Below are positions 55,313-63,867 of a DNA stretch of 64,000 nucleotides, one piece after another. Position 1 is the stretch's first letter. Each line of letters begins with the position of its first letter. Source of the DNA: Symbiodinium sp. CCMP2592. Lineage: Eukaryota; Sar; Dinophyceae; Suessiales; Symbiodiniaceae. The stretch is from contig CAJNDT010002057.1 of NCBI GenBank assembly GCA_905221615.1, positions 186,001 through 250,000 of the forward strand, given 5' to 3'. Both the position numbers and the translations under genes were made by a program. A model generated the notes under the pieces. That model saw nothing but the letters and a program-made list of their open reading frames with translations, was not told the DNA's origin and did not search any database.

Positions 55313-58300
55313 TCAGTACATTGACCGTCCACTGTGGTTTTGACACAAATTACAGAACATTAACTTCCGGGGTTTATGGACATTGCGCAAGCCCCAGCAG
55401 TTGCACACTGTGTGAAAATGATCACCATTTCCTGAAACATACACAGGACCTTCATGCCATTGGGGCACCATCACTTCACGAACTTCGACTTGGCCTCGAG
55501 GAGGTGGCAACGGATCCGTTTGAACTCCGACATCCAAACTTCGCCTTGAAAGAGCACTCCTTCCTCGCCGCACCACCGTAGAAGTAGAAGAGCTCGAAGT
55601 CGAAGATGGTGCACCCATCCACTCACTGGTCGCACGCTTAGGTGGCGGCGGGTCGGTCGTCTCCATTTCAGCCAACTTGGCAGCCAATTCACGTTGGACC
55701 GCCTCTTGTAGTCGACGATGACGCTTCGAAGACCTTGACTCGCCGGGATCGCCACAGCAACGTTCCCATACGTACCAAAAAGCCTCCCACAAGCCAACAA
55801 GGGCCATGCCAGCAACAGCGATCGCAGCATACAGCTCAAAGGAACTGTCCAGTGCCAAGGGCTCAATACTCGACGCACGGGCCGTCTGAACCATCATACA
55901 AAGCACCATCATACGAACCAAAGCCAGCTTAGAAACTTCTGTGACCAAATCCACAAAACCCCAAATCCCAACCAGCTCTTCAAGTCGCTGACGGGGAAAC
56001 GATTTCGTGAGTAGGTCGGCCCACTGGTTGGAGCCTGGGACGTAGACAACTGAGACCTGGTCGGTGAGGATCTGCTCATGGATGTAGGCCGCCCGAACTC
56101 TTAGGTGGCGGGTGCGCCACGAAGTAGACGAAGAGGGCTTTGCTAGTGTAATCGCAGCCTGATTATCGATGCGAAGAGAAATGTGACCCAAATCTTTATG
56201 CATCTCACGCACTACCGCAGCAATGCTTTTGCCAATGACCAAACCTTCTGTGGCTGCCAGCAACTCGCATTCAGCAGTACTCAGGCACACGAACGGCTGA
56301 CGAGCCGAACGCCAACATATTGGCGCTCCCATCCACACAGCAACCATTCCAGAGTGGCTGCGGGAGCCCTCCGGAGCGAAAGAGCTGTCCGTGTACACGG
56401 CGAAGTCAGAAGTGGTTGGCCTCAAACTCAACGCCAGGTGTTTTGTACGCTGAAGGTAGGACCTGAGGCGAGCCGCAATCCTCAAGCATCTGGGCGCTGC
56501 CCTGGTCAGCAAAGAACCCATAGCACAAACAACAAAGCTGATGTCCGGTCTGCTTCTCTGGGCAATCCAAAGGAGTTCACCACAAGCCTTTTGAGCTTGC
56601 TTCACCTCATCATCACTCCCCCGATCTTCACCCTCAAAGGCCTCAAACGTGACCCATTCCTTCGGAGCCTGGATGGGAGACTGCTCGGTCTGCTCTGTGC
56701 CATGATGACGTAAAATCTCCTCGATGTAGGGCCGCTGGTGAAGGTAGATCGCAGAGAACTCCTCATTGGTGGCAATCTCGCAACCCAAAAACCGGATATC
56801 ATGGTCAAAAGAAAGCAGGTCCAGCTCCGAGGTTTTCCACTTGGCTGAAATCGTCGCCGCGAGGGCCGTGACAAGCCACAACGGGCCAGCCAAGAGGATA
56901 TCGTCGACGTAGAGCAAAACCAAGCCAGTGGGATCACATTCTGGCGCTCCAACCTCATAAACCATCCATAGGTTTGGCTCTGCCTTGCCCTGCTTCAGGG
57001 ACCACGTCTTGCCTTCATGCTCGACCTCAACACCGGCAATGTAGTCGTCCCGATACGACGCCCAGAGCTTAGGCGACTGACGTAAACCATACATGCCATG
57101 CGTCAACAACCATCTCTCGGTAGGCTGTGCCAACCCCAGCTGGATCAAAGCAGCCGGAGGCCTGATGATGTACACAGTCTCCCGTTCACCGCGCGGCAGC
57201 GGTGTGAGCATGAATGCTCCAGAGATGTCAGTGATCCCTGATCGCCAACGGCGGCGTGCGCTGTATGTAAGAGCACACCGAAGACTCTCTGCTGCAGCGC
57301 CACCCGCATACAACTCATTCTGGTCTTCGGCGGCGTAATTGCCGCAGCACACTATGCGTGCCTTTCTTTTACAAAGGGCGGATTCGCCCTCCTCCTCAGC
57401 CGACTCGGCAGCCGGAGGTTTCACAGTATAAACCAACTTGGAGGGCAGCTCCTGGACAACAAACTTCTTCTTCAGCTCGCTAACCTCAGAGGTAGTCACA
57501 CGCTCGAATCCTTTTTCAACAACACCAAGCTCCTTTGATATTGCGGGTCGCCACTTTGCTATCACAGCCTTGGCTTCCTGAGGACTCACATTGTAGGTGT
57601 GCCTTAGGGGGATCTTGTTGTCAATGGCCGTCTGGATAATGCCTTCAATATCCTCAACGTACTCAGGCTCAAGCTTCGCGACACGAGGAACATCATACAG
57701 CCCCAGCGAAGCCCAATACTCAACACTCCTTTCCATATCGGCCTTATACTCAAAGTCCCCTTCACCCTCATTGAAGATCTCCGGGATCAACGTAAGTCCA
57801 GGCAACTCAGCACCTGGATCCTCAGAGCTGCAAAGTCGCTTCAAACAAGCTTTCGCGCTGACCTCACCATCGACACCCTCCTCCTCAACAGGCTCCTCAG
57901 CATACAAAGCCCAATCCCACATGGTAGCTTCGCAATCTCCCGTGGTAACAGCATCCACCTCACCAACTTCATCATGAGCTCCACCCAACAATGTAGCTGA
58001 TGGCAAGGAAGCTGCCCTCATCATCGGTCTGGTTTCCAATGAATTACCAACGGAATCATCATCACCTTCATCGTCAACATGAGCCAACGGGAAATTAAGG
58101 GCTGCCAGGTACTTCTGGTCGTTCGCATTCAGCTTGTAGGCTCCTTGAGGGGTATATGCAGACAAGAACCATTTCCTGTTTCCCTCAGTCACATAAGCGT
58201 GTGGTACATGCGGATCAAACACCGCCGGCTTCTTGGTGACATCAACCAAGCATCCTTCATGAGCCTGCCCATGTTGGTCAACGTACTGATAATCCTTCGC

Positions 58301-61138
58301 ATTGGCACCACCAACCACACGTCGTTCCATTCCTTGGTTTTCAACCCACAAACCGTCCAAGGATCTCGTCTTCAGCTCCAGCACGTAGTTGTAGGTGTTG
58401 CGCTCGTTGTGGCTGTCCTTATGTTTGGGTATCTGCTCAGCAGACTGAAGGGCAATGGTAGTCCATGTAGTGTGCAGCCCAGGCCAATGCTTGTCAATCT
58501 TGGCTCTCAAATAGCTGTTGAAGTAGCGGGTTACCCATGGGAGGTCACGACCATATCTCGTAACCCCAAACGACCCACCATGAACAAACGCACCGAGGAT
58601 CATCCCTTGGCCTTCAGGAGCGCGAGGAACCTTCAAGTTTCCACAAGTTCCCGCAAACAGCGCCAGAAGACGAGCACATTCCTTTTCGCTGAAACAATCA
58701 TTGCGAAACATCTGCTCCGCAACAGTCTCGACGTAATCAATCTCCCCGGCACGGAGGTACTTCACGGATCCATCTGGACAATCATCTTCCACAGAGGAGG
58801 GAAGCACGTCCGACAGCACTTCCAATGGTTGATAAAACGTGTCCATCTTGGAGACCATAGGAGCCTTAGCTCTCATCCTTCTTGCCGGTGGCGGTAGAGC
58901 GGGTGGTGGTAGAGGAGGTTCTCCATCAGCAGGTCCATCACTCTCCTCAGGCTCGACGAGCACGGTTGGAGCCACATCATCAACGGTAGGTGGATCTCGG
59001 GTCACTCGAACATGGGTAGTTTGAATAAAGGTGCCGGAGTCCTTGAGGATAACATGGCCTCCCCGGATGTCAGTGGAAGGGCCCACATAGCGACCCTTGG
59101 TCCAATGAGGACCGAAGTCCTCCACTGCTCCAGTCTTGTACCTCTTGGTCTTCACATAGACCTTGGTGCCATAAGCAACAGGCATCACTGGTAGCGAACC
59201 GAGACGTTCGGACCGCTGCTGGGCAGCCGCATACTGTATCGCCGTGGGCCAATTCTCCTTGGAGACTCCACCAGCATCAAGCAACACTCGCGCCCGGCGC
59301 TTCAAGTAGCGCACACCAGCCTCCGCAACGCCATTGGCAGCTGAGTCGGATCCCGTAGTCGTAGTAGGCCACATCCCTTGAGACAGGGCCCATTTTCTCA
59401 CCAAGTTGCCACGAAATTCTCCACCTCGGTCTGAATGCAAACGGGTGACTGGATAGCCCAAAGCCTTCACTTCTGTCACAATGCGCTGCACAGCTGGTAG
59501 CATGGTGGCAGCCTTCTTGTTGTTGACTGGGACCGCAAAGTACAAAGTCGTGGTAGCAATTGGTTCTTTGAAGGTTGCCAAAAGCTCTTTCCAAGTTTGT
59601 TCCTCCTTCTCAACTTCATCCAAGCCCACGCCCGCACCCTCAGGGACCGCATCATCGTCAAGAGGGTCATCGCACTCAATCGTCTCCTCCTCGTCCTCGG
59701 CGTCCAACGGCGGGAGAGGGTGACCGCGAACTTCTCCATGGCCCTCAGCACCCTCAACCTCAGGTATCCTGAACGCCCCAATGACAAAGTACTTGAAGAA
59801 CTTCCCATCAGGTGAACGGCCAAAGCCCTTCAAGGGGCCCACCACATCAACACTCAGGCTGTAAGCCATTGGATGCAAAGTCGAACGGTGCTGATGGCCC
59901 GCCGCGCTGTTCCTCACGCACACAGAGCAGTCTCTCCTAAAGGGCTGATGGTTCCTGGCAACATGCAGTCGCCACGCTGCGTCACTACTCATCTTCGCCA
60001 TTCGAACACAGCGAAGTCCATCATAGTGGTCCACGGAAACATCAAGCATGCCCATCTCCTCAAGGTAGGCTCGCGAGTCCTTACACCGCGTCCATGGAAG
60101 CCAAGTAGTGGAAGCAGGCTCCTCCTGGGAAGCTGGAGTAGATGCAGCTCTCCTCAGATCTTCCACATAAAATCTCACTGGACCATCACCATGACATTCT
60201 CGAGCAACCGAAGCCAACGCATGTAAGAAGTGAACCTTGCTGCGATGGGGTCCTGCAACAACTTGCTCAGGGTGCTTGGTCGCCGCATCCTTGGCGACGA
60301 CTGTTGAAATCCTCCCATCCAAAGCAGCCCATTGGATCACCTTCCAAACATCATCGAAGTCACTCTCAGCCAACAACGTGCTCATGTTCACATACACCGC
60401 GCAATCCACAAAGGAGAGGTGCTTCAACGGATCACGAGGCCTCTCCGAGGCCGGGGAATCCCAGCGCACAATCCACGACCTGGATCTGAACAACTTCTTC
60501 CTTCCACGGCGGTTAATGCGCAGCCCCTTCATCAAAAGATCCCATATCCCTTGCTTCGGCGGCTTCACAATCAGCTGATCCTTGATCACATCCTTATAAT
60601 CAAGAAACACCGCCTTGTCAACCGCAGCACGAGCATCCAAAGCATTGCCACCCTTCACATAGTTCCGGAGGTAGGACCACCAGCTCGCCTTGAGCTGCGA
60701 GATGGCCTTCACGGAAGCTTGAGTGGCCTGCTCAAGCTGAGGGAGCTGTTGCTCCTCTAACTTCTGAATCAGTCTATGGGCCACTCCCTCGCTGACTTCC
60801 GGGCATCCGTTCCGGACCGTAAGAGGAATCACATCCCCAGTTGGCCCCACCAATTCACAAACATTGGCGTTCCAGCTCAGCCGGTAGCCGAGGGTGGCAA
60901 TGACCTTGCCAAGGGGAACGATCACCTGGGCCATATCATCGGTGCTCAACAAAGTTCCGGACTCATTCTGTTTCATCAGCGCCACAGAATCCCCGGCGAG
61001 TTGTACTCCCACACTGCGAGCCTGATACCATTCACCCTGGTCACGAGGTTGCCGAAGTGCATGTGTGGCTCCTGAATCCAGCAGCGCTCGCCTTGGGGTC
61101 CGGTCCTCTACGGTAACTCCTAGCCTAGCCCACAACAT
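55313..61138 (-). CDS. pol: Pol polyprotein with an extra oxygenase-like domain and C-terminal extension
   Basis: 1941 residues. Protease D21-S-G. Short integrase zinc module H392-x4-H397-x6-C404-x2-C407. Integrase catalytic triad D431, D570, E606 (D-x35-E between the last two) with an acidic insert between the first two. A 2-oxoglutarate/Fe(II) oxygenase-like region, roughly 820-1000, with H906-x-D908, N911, H980 and R988. Copia reverse transcriptase with D1304 and Y1410-V-D-D. RNase H with D1584, E1623, D1658, D1708. After RNase H comes an unusual tail: hydrophobic segments 1738-1750 and 1769-1791, a basic helix around 1801-1825, and a Cys/His cluster H1909, C1912, C1914, C1929, C1932. All catalytic residues are present and no stop interrupts it. 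It lies in the -1 frame relative to gag, so expression as Gag-Pol needs a frameshift. Confidence 0.95.
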   Translation of the reverse strand: MLWARLGVTVEDRTPRRALLDSGATHALRQPRDQGEWYQARSVGVQLAGDSVALMKQNESGTLLSTDDMAQVIVPLGKVIATLGYRLSWNANVCELVGPTGDVIPLTVRNGCPEVSEGVAHRLIQKLEEQQLPQLEQATQASVKAISQLKASWWSYLRNYVKGGNALDARAAVDKAVFLDYKDVIKDQLIVKPPKQGIWDLLMKGLRINRRGRKKLFRSRSWIVRWDSPASERPRDPLKHLSFVDCAVYVNMSTLLAESDFDDVWKVIQWAALDGRISTVVAKDAATKHPEQVVAGPHRSKVHFLHALASVARECHGDGPVRFYVEDLRRAASTPASQEEPASTTWLPWTRCKDSRAYLEEMGMLDVSVDHYDGLRCVRMAKMSSDAAWRLHVARNHQPFRRDCSVCVRNSAAGHQHRSTLHPMAYSLSVDVVGPLKGFGRSPDGKFFKYFVIGAFRIPEVEGAEGHGEVRGHPLPPLDAEDEEETIECDDPLDDDAVPEGAGVGLDEVEKEEQTWKELLATFKEPIATTTLYFAVPVNNKKAATMLPAVQRIVTEVKALGYPVTRLHSDRGGEFRGNLVRKWALSQGMWPTTTTGSDSAANGVAEAGVRYLKRRARVLLDAGGVSKENWPTAIQYAAAQQRSERLGSLPVMPVAYGTKVYVKTKRYKTGAVEDFGPHWTKGRYVGPSTDIRGGHVILKDSGTFIQTTHVRVTRDPPTVDDVAPTVLVEPEESDGPADGEPPLPPPALPPPARRMRAKAPMVSKMDTFYQPLEVLSDVLPSSVEDDCPDGSVKYLRAGEIDYVETVAEQMFRNDCFSEKECARLLALFAGTCGNLKVPRAPEGQGMILGAFVHGGSFGVTRYGRDLPWVTRYFNSYLRAKIDKHWPGLHTTWTTIALQSAEQIPKHKDSHNERNTYNYVLELKTRSLDGLWVENQGMERRVVGGANAKDYQYVDQHGQAHEGCLVDVTKKPAVFDPHVPHAYVTEGNRKWFLSAYTPQGAYKLNANDQKYLAALNFPLAHVDDEGDDDSVGNSLETRPMMRAASLPSATLLGGAHDEVGEVDAVTTGDCEATMWDWALYAEEPVEEEGVDGEVSAKACLKRLCSSEDPGAELPGLTLIPEIFNEGEGDFEYKADMERSVEYWASLGLYDVPRVAKLEPEYVEDIEGIIQTAIDNKIPLRHTYNVSPQEAKAVIAKWRPAISKELGVVEKGFERVTTSEVSELKKKFVVQELPSKLVYTVKPPAAESAEEEGESALCKRKARIVCCGNYAAEDQNELYAGGAAAESLRCALTYSARRRWRSGITDISGAFMLTPLPRGERETVYIIRPPAALIQLGLAQPTERWLLTHGMYGLRQSPKLWASYRDDYIAGVEVEHEGKTWSLKQGKAEPNLWMVYEVGAPECDPTGLVLLYVDDILLAGPLWLVTALAATISAKWKTSELDLLSFDHDIRFLGCEIATNEEFSAIYLHQRPYIEEILRHHGTEQTEQSPIQAPKEWVTFEAFEGEDRGSDDEVKQAQKACGELLWIAQRSRPDISFVVCAMGSLLTRAAPRCLRIAARLRSYLQRTKHLALSLRPTTSDFAVYTDSSFAPEGSRSHSGMVAVWMGAPICWRSARQPFVCLSTAECELLAATEGLVIGKSIAAVVREMHKDLGHISLRIDNQAAITLAKPSSSTSWRTRHLRVRAAYIHEQILTDQVSVVYVPGSNQWADLLTKSFPRQRLEELVGIWGFVDLVTEVSKLALVRMMVLCMMVQTARASSIEPLALDSSFELYAAIAVAGMALVGLWEAFWYVWERCCGDPGESRSSKRHRRLQEAVQRELAAKLAEMETTDPPPPKRATSEWMGAPSSTSSSSTSTVVRRGRSALSRRSLDVGVQTDPLPPPRGQVEVREVMVPQWHEGPVYVSGNGDHFHTVCNCWGLRNVHKPRKLMFCNLCQNHSGRSMY
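57960..58700 (-). other. TET/JBP-like 2OG-Fe(II) oxygenase domain inside pol (approximate span)
   Basis: Pol residues about 820-1000. Visible: TTWTTIALQSAEQIPKHKDS then HN, where H906 and D908 give the iron HxD and N911 completes the H-x-D-x-x-N form seen in TET/JBP-type enzymes. A glycine/tryptophan strand GLWVENQG follows, then FDPHVPHAYVTEGNRKWFLS, with H980 as likely distal iron ligand and R988 as likely 2-oxoglutarate anchor. Such enzymes hydroxylate bases or proteins. Assignment rests on motif spacing only; no search was run. Confidence 0.6.
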
Positions 61139-63867
61139 CCCAAAGCGGCAAGCACCGGCTTGAACACCGAGATCTCCTGAAGGCCCTCCAAGACCTTCAT
61201 CACCTTCGCCTGGATATCCCCCGTCTCGAAGTTCACCCTCCGTGAAGTTTCAGAGGTAGGCGTAGATGAAGAAGTGGCACCTGTGTCACTCGCACCAACT
61301 GAACCACCCTTTGGAGCACCCTTCGGAGTTGCAGCACCGCCACCCGGAGCACGGCATTCCTTGGCTTTGTGGCCCTGCGCCCCGCAGTTGAGGCACTTCT
61401 TCTGACGGCTAACCTTGTCCAAAAGGTTCCAAGTGTGAGGATACTTGCACTCACGACCTCGGCGGCATCCCTTGTCTGAGGCAAAGAACCGACATACATT
61501 GCTCGGTGGTCGTGGCGTTGAAGGTGTAGGTGGAGGTGGAGGTGACGTTGAGGTGGTTGGAGATGTTGTAGGCGCATCCTGAGTGGTACCCAAAGCCTTC
61601 AATGATGTAGCCTGATCACTAGCGGGTCGTGCTGCTCCAAGCCTCGCCTGCTGCTCCATCTCGGCCTGCAAGTGCTGGGTGAACGTAGTGATGCTCTGGG
61701 AGCTGGGGCAAACATCCAACTGCAAAGTGCTCCTGATCAAGCTGACCCGAAATGCCAGCTCCCCGCTCCCTCGGACCACAGGTCCAGTGATACGGTCTAA
61801 ACCGCGCAGCAGGATTGAAGCATCTGGTTCAGCGATGCCCATTGTCGCGGCACGGCGACGCCAAAGGCTCCACTTACGAAGAGCCTCCACTGCAGCGAGG
61901 GCCGATTGGCACTCTTCAGGCTGCTCCAACATCCTCAACACCAGGCTCTTCTCTTGCAAGTTCCCGGGCTGATACACGGAGTAAAGCTTACACAGCAGTC
62001 CCAACGAAGTAACTTCCCCGCTGGCAATCACTTCATCCCTGACTTGCTTCGGCACCGCACTCAACATCATCGCAGTAGCCCGCCTTTCCACCCGTGCCCA
62101 TTCCGCCTTCAACGGAGAAGTTGGCCGAGGGCGCAATTGAAGCCTGGCCAACGGAGTAGAGGAAGAAAACTGCTGGTACCAGCGAAGAACATCGGCCATT
62201 GTCGACTCCCACCAAGCCCCACTGGTATCTGAGAGGTCCTCCATCATCGGGCCGATGTGGGTGATCCAACTAAGGAGGTCGATACTGCCCGAACTAGGCT
62301 GGTACTCGGGGAGCAACGGCAACTCGCTGATGCCCGGTTTCACAGTTTCCGGTCGATCACCACGACCTGACTGACTCTGCTGCAGCAAAGCTTCAATGCC
62401 TTTCGCCAGTGTGAGAAGGACGCCGCCATCAGCATCACCAGCTGCACGTCCTGGATCTCCTGGCACTCGAGGTGGTTGTAGAGGTATGTGTGGTTGTGGT
62501 AGTTGAGGAGGTTGTAGGGGAAGTTGTGGTGGAGGTGGTACAACATGATCATCCGAATGTCGGCAACCAACGCTATCGCCATAGGGCTGAGGGCCTGAAT
62601 CACGAAGACCACCACCCAAGCCGAAGAGACCCTGCAAAAACGAACGTGGTCCAGGTGACTGCGAACGAGGACGACTAGGCGGTCTATTGTCAACAAAGGA
62701 ACCCAGAGGAGGTAGATCAGAGAGAACTTCAGGCTGGATTCCAGCACCTCGTACATTTCTATCCACCCCTGGTACCCCATCAAGACCCCGTAGGCGAGCA
62801 TCATAACTCCCATCGTGTTCAGCTAGATCACGTGGTGGCTCGATTGCACGAGGAGGTAGAGCAATGCCAGTTGCTAAGCGCTGCTCTTGAGGGACCTGAG
62901 GAGGTAGATCGGCGAGAACTTCAGGTTGGATTCCCGCACCTTCTTCTCCTCCCTGGGGACGATCACGAAGAGGACGAAGTCGAGGAGCTTCTGCATACAT
63001 GACTCTGCTCTCTTGTAGTTCAAGCTGACTTCTGAGCCTTCGAGCCTCATCACGAGCCTCCTCAGTTCGCCTCCTTTCCGTATTCAACCTCTGCAACACA
63101 TCACCCATTGCCACTTCCAACTGTCTTGAAACCTCAGCTTGCACAGCTTCAGCAGAGACACCTCCGCTGCTGACCGAAGCATCTCTCGGCTCCTGTGGTG
63201 CAGTCTGCCTCACATTGGCAGAAGCGGAAGCCGAAGATCGAGGCCACTGCTGTTGCACTCCAGCGGATGCCTGTGACGCCGACCACGAAGTCACTTCCAC
63301 GCGTCGCTGGATGTAGTCACCAAGCCTCGAGAACCAGCTGGGCCCACGCGCAGGCAGCGAACCTGCATCTGACAAAGGCGATTGTCCTGGTAAAGGCGAA
63401 GGAAGAAACTGAGGGAACAACGGTTCCCCACTTGCATTGTACATGACGGCCTCCCTGGGAGCCGTGCTGGGCGGCTCGGGAACAGGTAGCGTTATCGGAG
63501 GAGGAGATCTATCAATCATCATGAACGCATTCAAGTCCTCCTCTGCCGCCTGAAACCCGCCACCCCGAGTAGTAGTCGGCAAATGATCATCATTCATAGA
63601 CCTCGGAGGTGGTCTTTCATCTGCCTGAGAGCCCCGTCGATCTGGAAGATTCGGGGGTGCCGGGGAACTTCCTGCAGGAACACCATTAGGAATCAGAGCT
63701 GAACCCCGTTGCCCATCTGCATCTCGGTTCATACGAGGATGTTCTGGATCATCGCGATGGTAATCGGGGCCTCTTTCCTCGCCCTCCAACACAGGAAGCG
63801 TTGGGCTCATACCCTGTTGATGCAAGGGTACTGCAGGCTCAGCTCTATCCCCAGCTGAATCATCCAT
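61120..63867 (-). CDS. gag: Gag polyprotein of the copia-type element
   Basis: Encodes the capsid/nucleocapsid that packages element RNA. 915 residues from the first in-window ATG. Order: a proline- and arginine-rich N-terminal 220 residues; a predicted coiled coil near 225-275; a linker with a duplicated GAGIQPEVL(A/S)DLPP motif; a helical capsid-like region around 520-760; a CCCH zinc finger C792-x8-C801-x5-C807-x3-H811; and a retroviral-type zinc knuckle C825-x2-C828-x4-H833-x4-C838. The second finger is the usual nucleocapsid RNA-binding module; the CCCH finger is an addition. The frame stays open to the window edge, so translation could start upstream inside the LTR (next ATG expected near 64077), or at Met20 (63810) just past the LTR. 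It ends in a stop at 61120-61122, overlapping pol by 19 bases. Confidence 0.93.
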   Translation of the reverse strand: MDDSAGDRAEPAVPLHQQGMSPTLPVLEGEERGPDYHRDDPEHPRMNRDADGQRGSALIPNGVPAGSSPAPPNLPDRRGSQADERPPPRSMNDDHLPTTTRGGGFQAAEEDLNAFMMIDRSPPPITLPVPEPPSTAPREAVMYNASGEPLFPQFLPSPLPGQSPLSDAGSLPARGPSWFSRLGDYIQRRVEVTSWSASQASAGVQQQWPRSSASASANVRQTAPQEPRDASVSSGGVSAEAVQAEVSRQLEVAMGDVLQRLNTERRRTEEARDEARRLRSQLELQESRVMYAEAPRLRPLRDRPQGGEEGAGIQPEVLADLPPQVPQEQRLATGIALPPRAIEPPRDLAEHDGSYDARLRGLDGVPGVDRNVRGAGIQPEVLSDLPPLGSFVDNRPPSRPRSQSPGPRSFLQGLFGLGGGLRDSGPQPYGDSVGCRHSDDHVVPPPPQLPLQPPQLPQPHIPLQPPRVPGDPGRAAGDADGGVLLTLAKGIEALLQQSQSGRGDRPETVKPGISELPLLPEYQPSSGSIDLLSWITHIGPMMEDLSDTSGAWWESTMADVLRWYQQFSSSTPLARLQLRPRPTSPLKAEWARVERRATAMMLSAVPKQVRDEVIASGEVTSLGLLCKLYSVYQPGNLQEKSLVLRMLEQPEECQSALAAVEALRKWSLWRRRAATMGIAEPDASILLRGLDRITGPVVRGSGELAFRVSLIRSTLQLDVCPSSQSITTFTQHLQAEMEQQARLGAARPASDQATSLKALGTTQDAPTTSPTTSTSPPPPPTPSTPRPPSNVCRFFASDKGCRRGRECKYPHTWNLLDKVSRQKKCLNCGAQGHKAKECRAPGGGAATPKGAPKGGSVGASDTGATSSSTPTSETSRRVNFETGDIQAKVMKVLEGLQEISVFKPVLAALGCCGLG
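61138..61144 (-). promoter_or_regulatory. Candidate -1 frameshift site between gag and pol
   Basis: Sense heptamer TTTGGGA, read in gag as T TTG GGA. It fits X_XXY_YYZ and slips to TTT GGG, entering pol right before its first ATG and 18 bases ahead of the gag stop. G at Y is not the classic choice, so this is inference from position and frame. Confidence 0.5.
63798..63814 (-). other. Putative primer-binding site
   Basis: Directly after the 5' LTR the sense strand reads GGGTATGAGCCCAACGC. Its complement contains GGGCTCATA, resembling a methionine tRNA anticodon stem-loop. Copia elements prime from an internal half of initiator tRNA-Met, so the same mode is inferred here; a tRNA set from this genome is needed to confirm. 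Confidence 0.5.

Noticed and set aside
58079-58897. 272-codon plus-strand ORF and other plus-strand ORFs within 55300-63870
   Set aside because: Antisense shadows of the intact gag and pol frames; no independent motifs.
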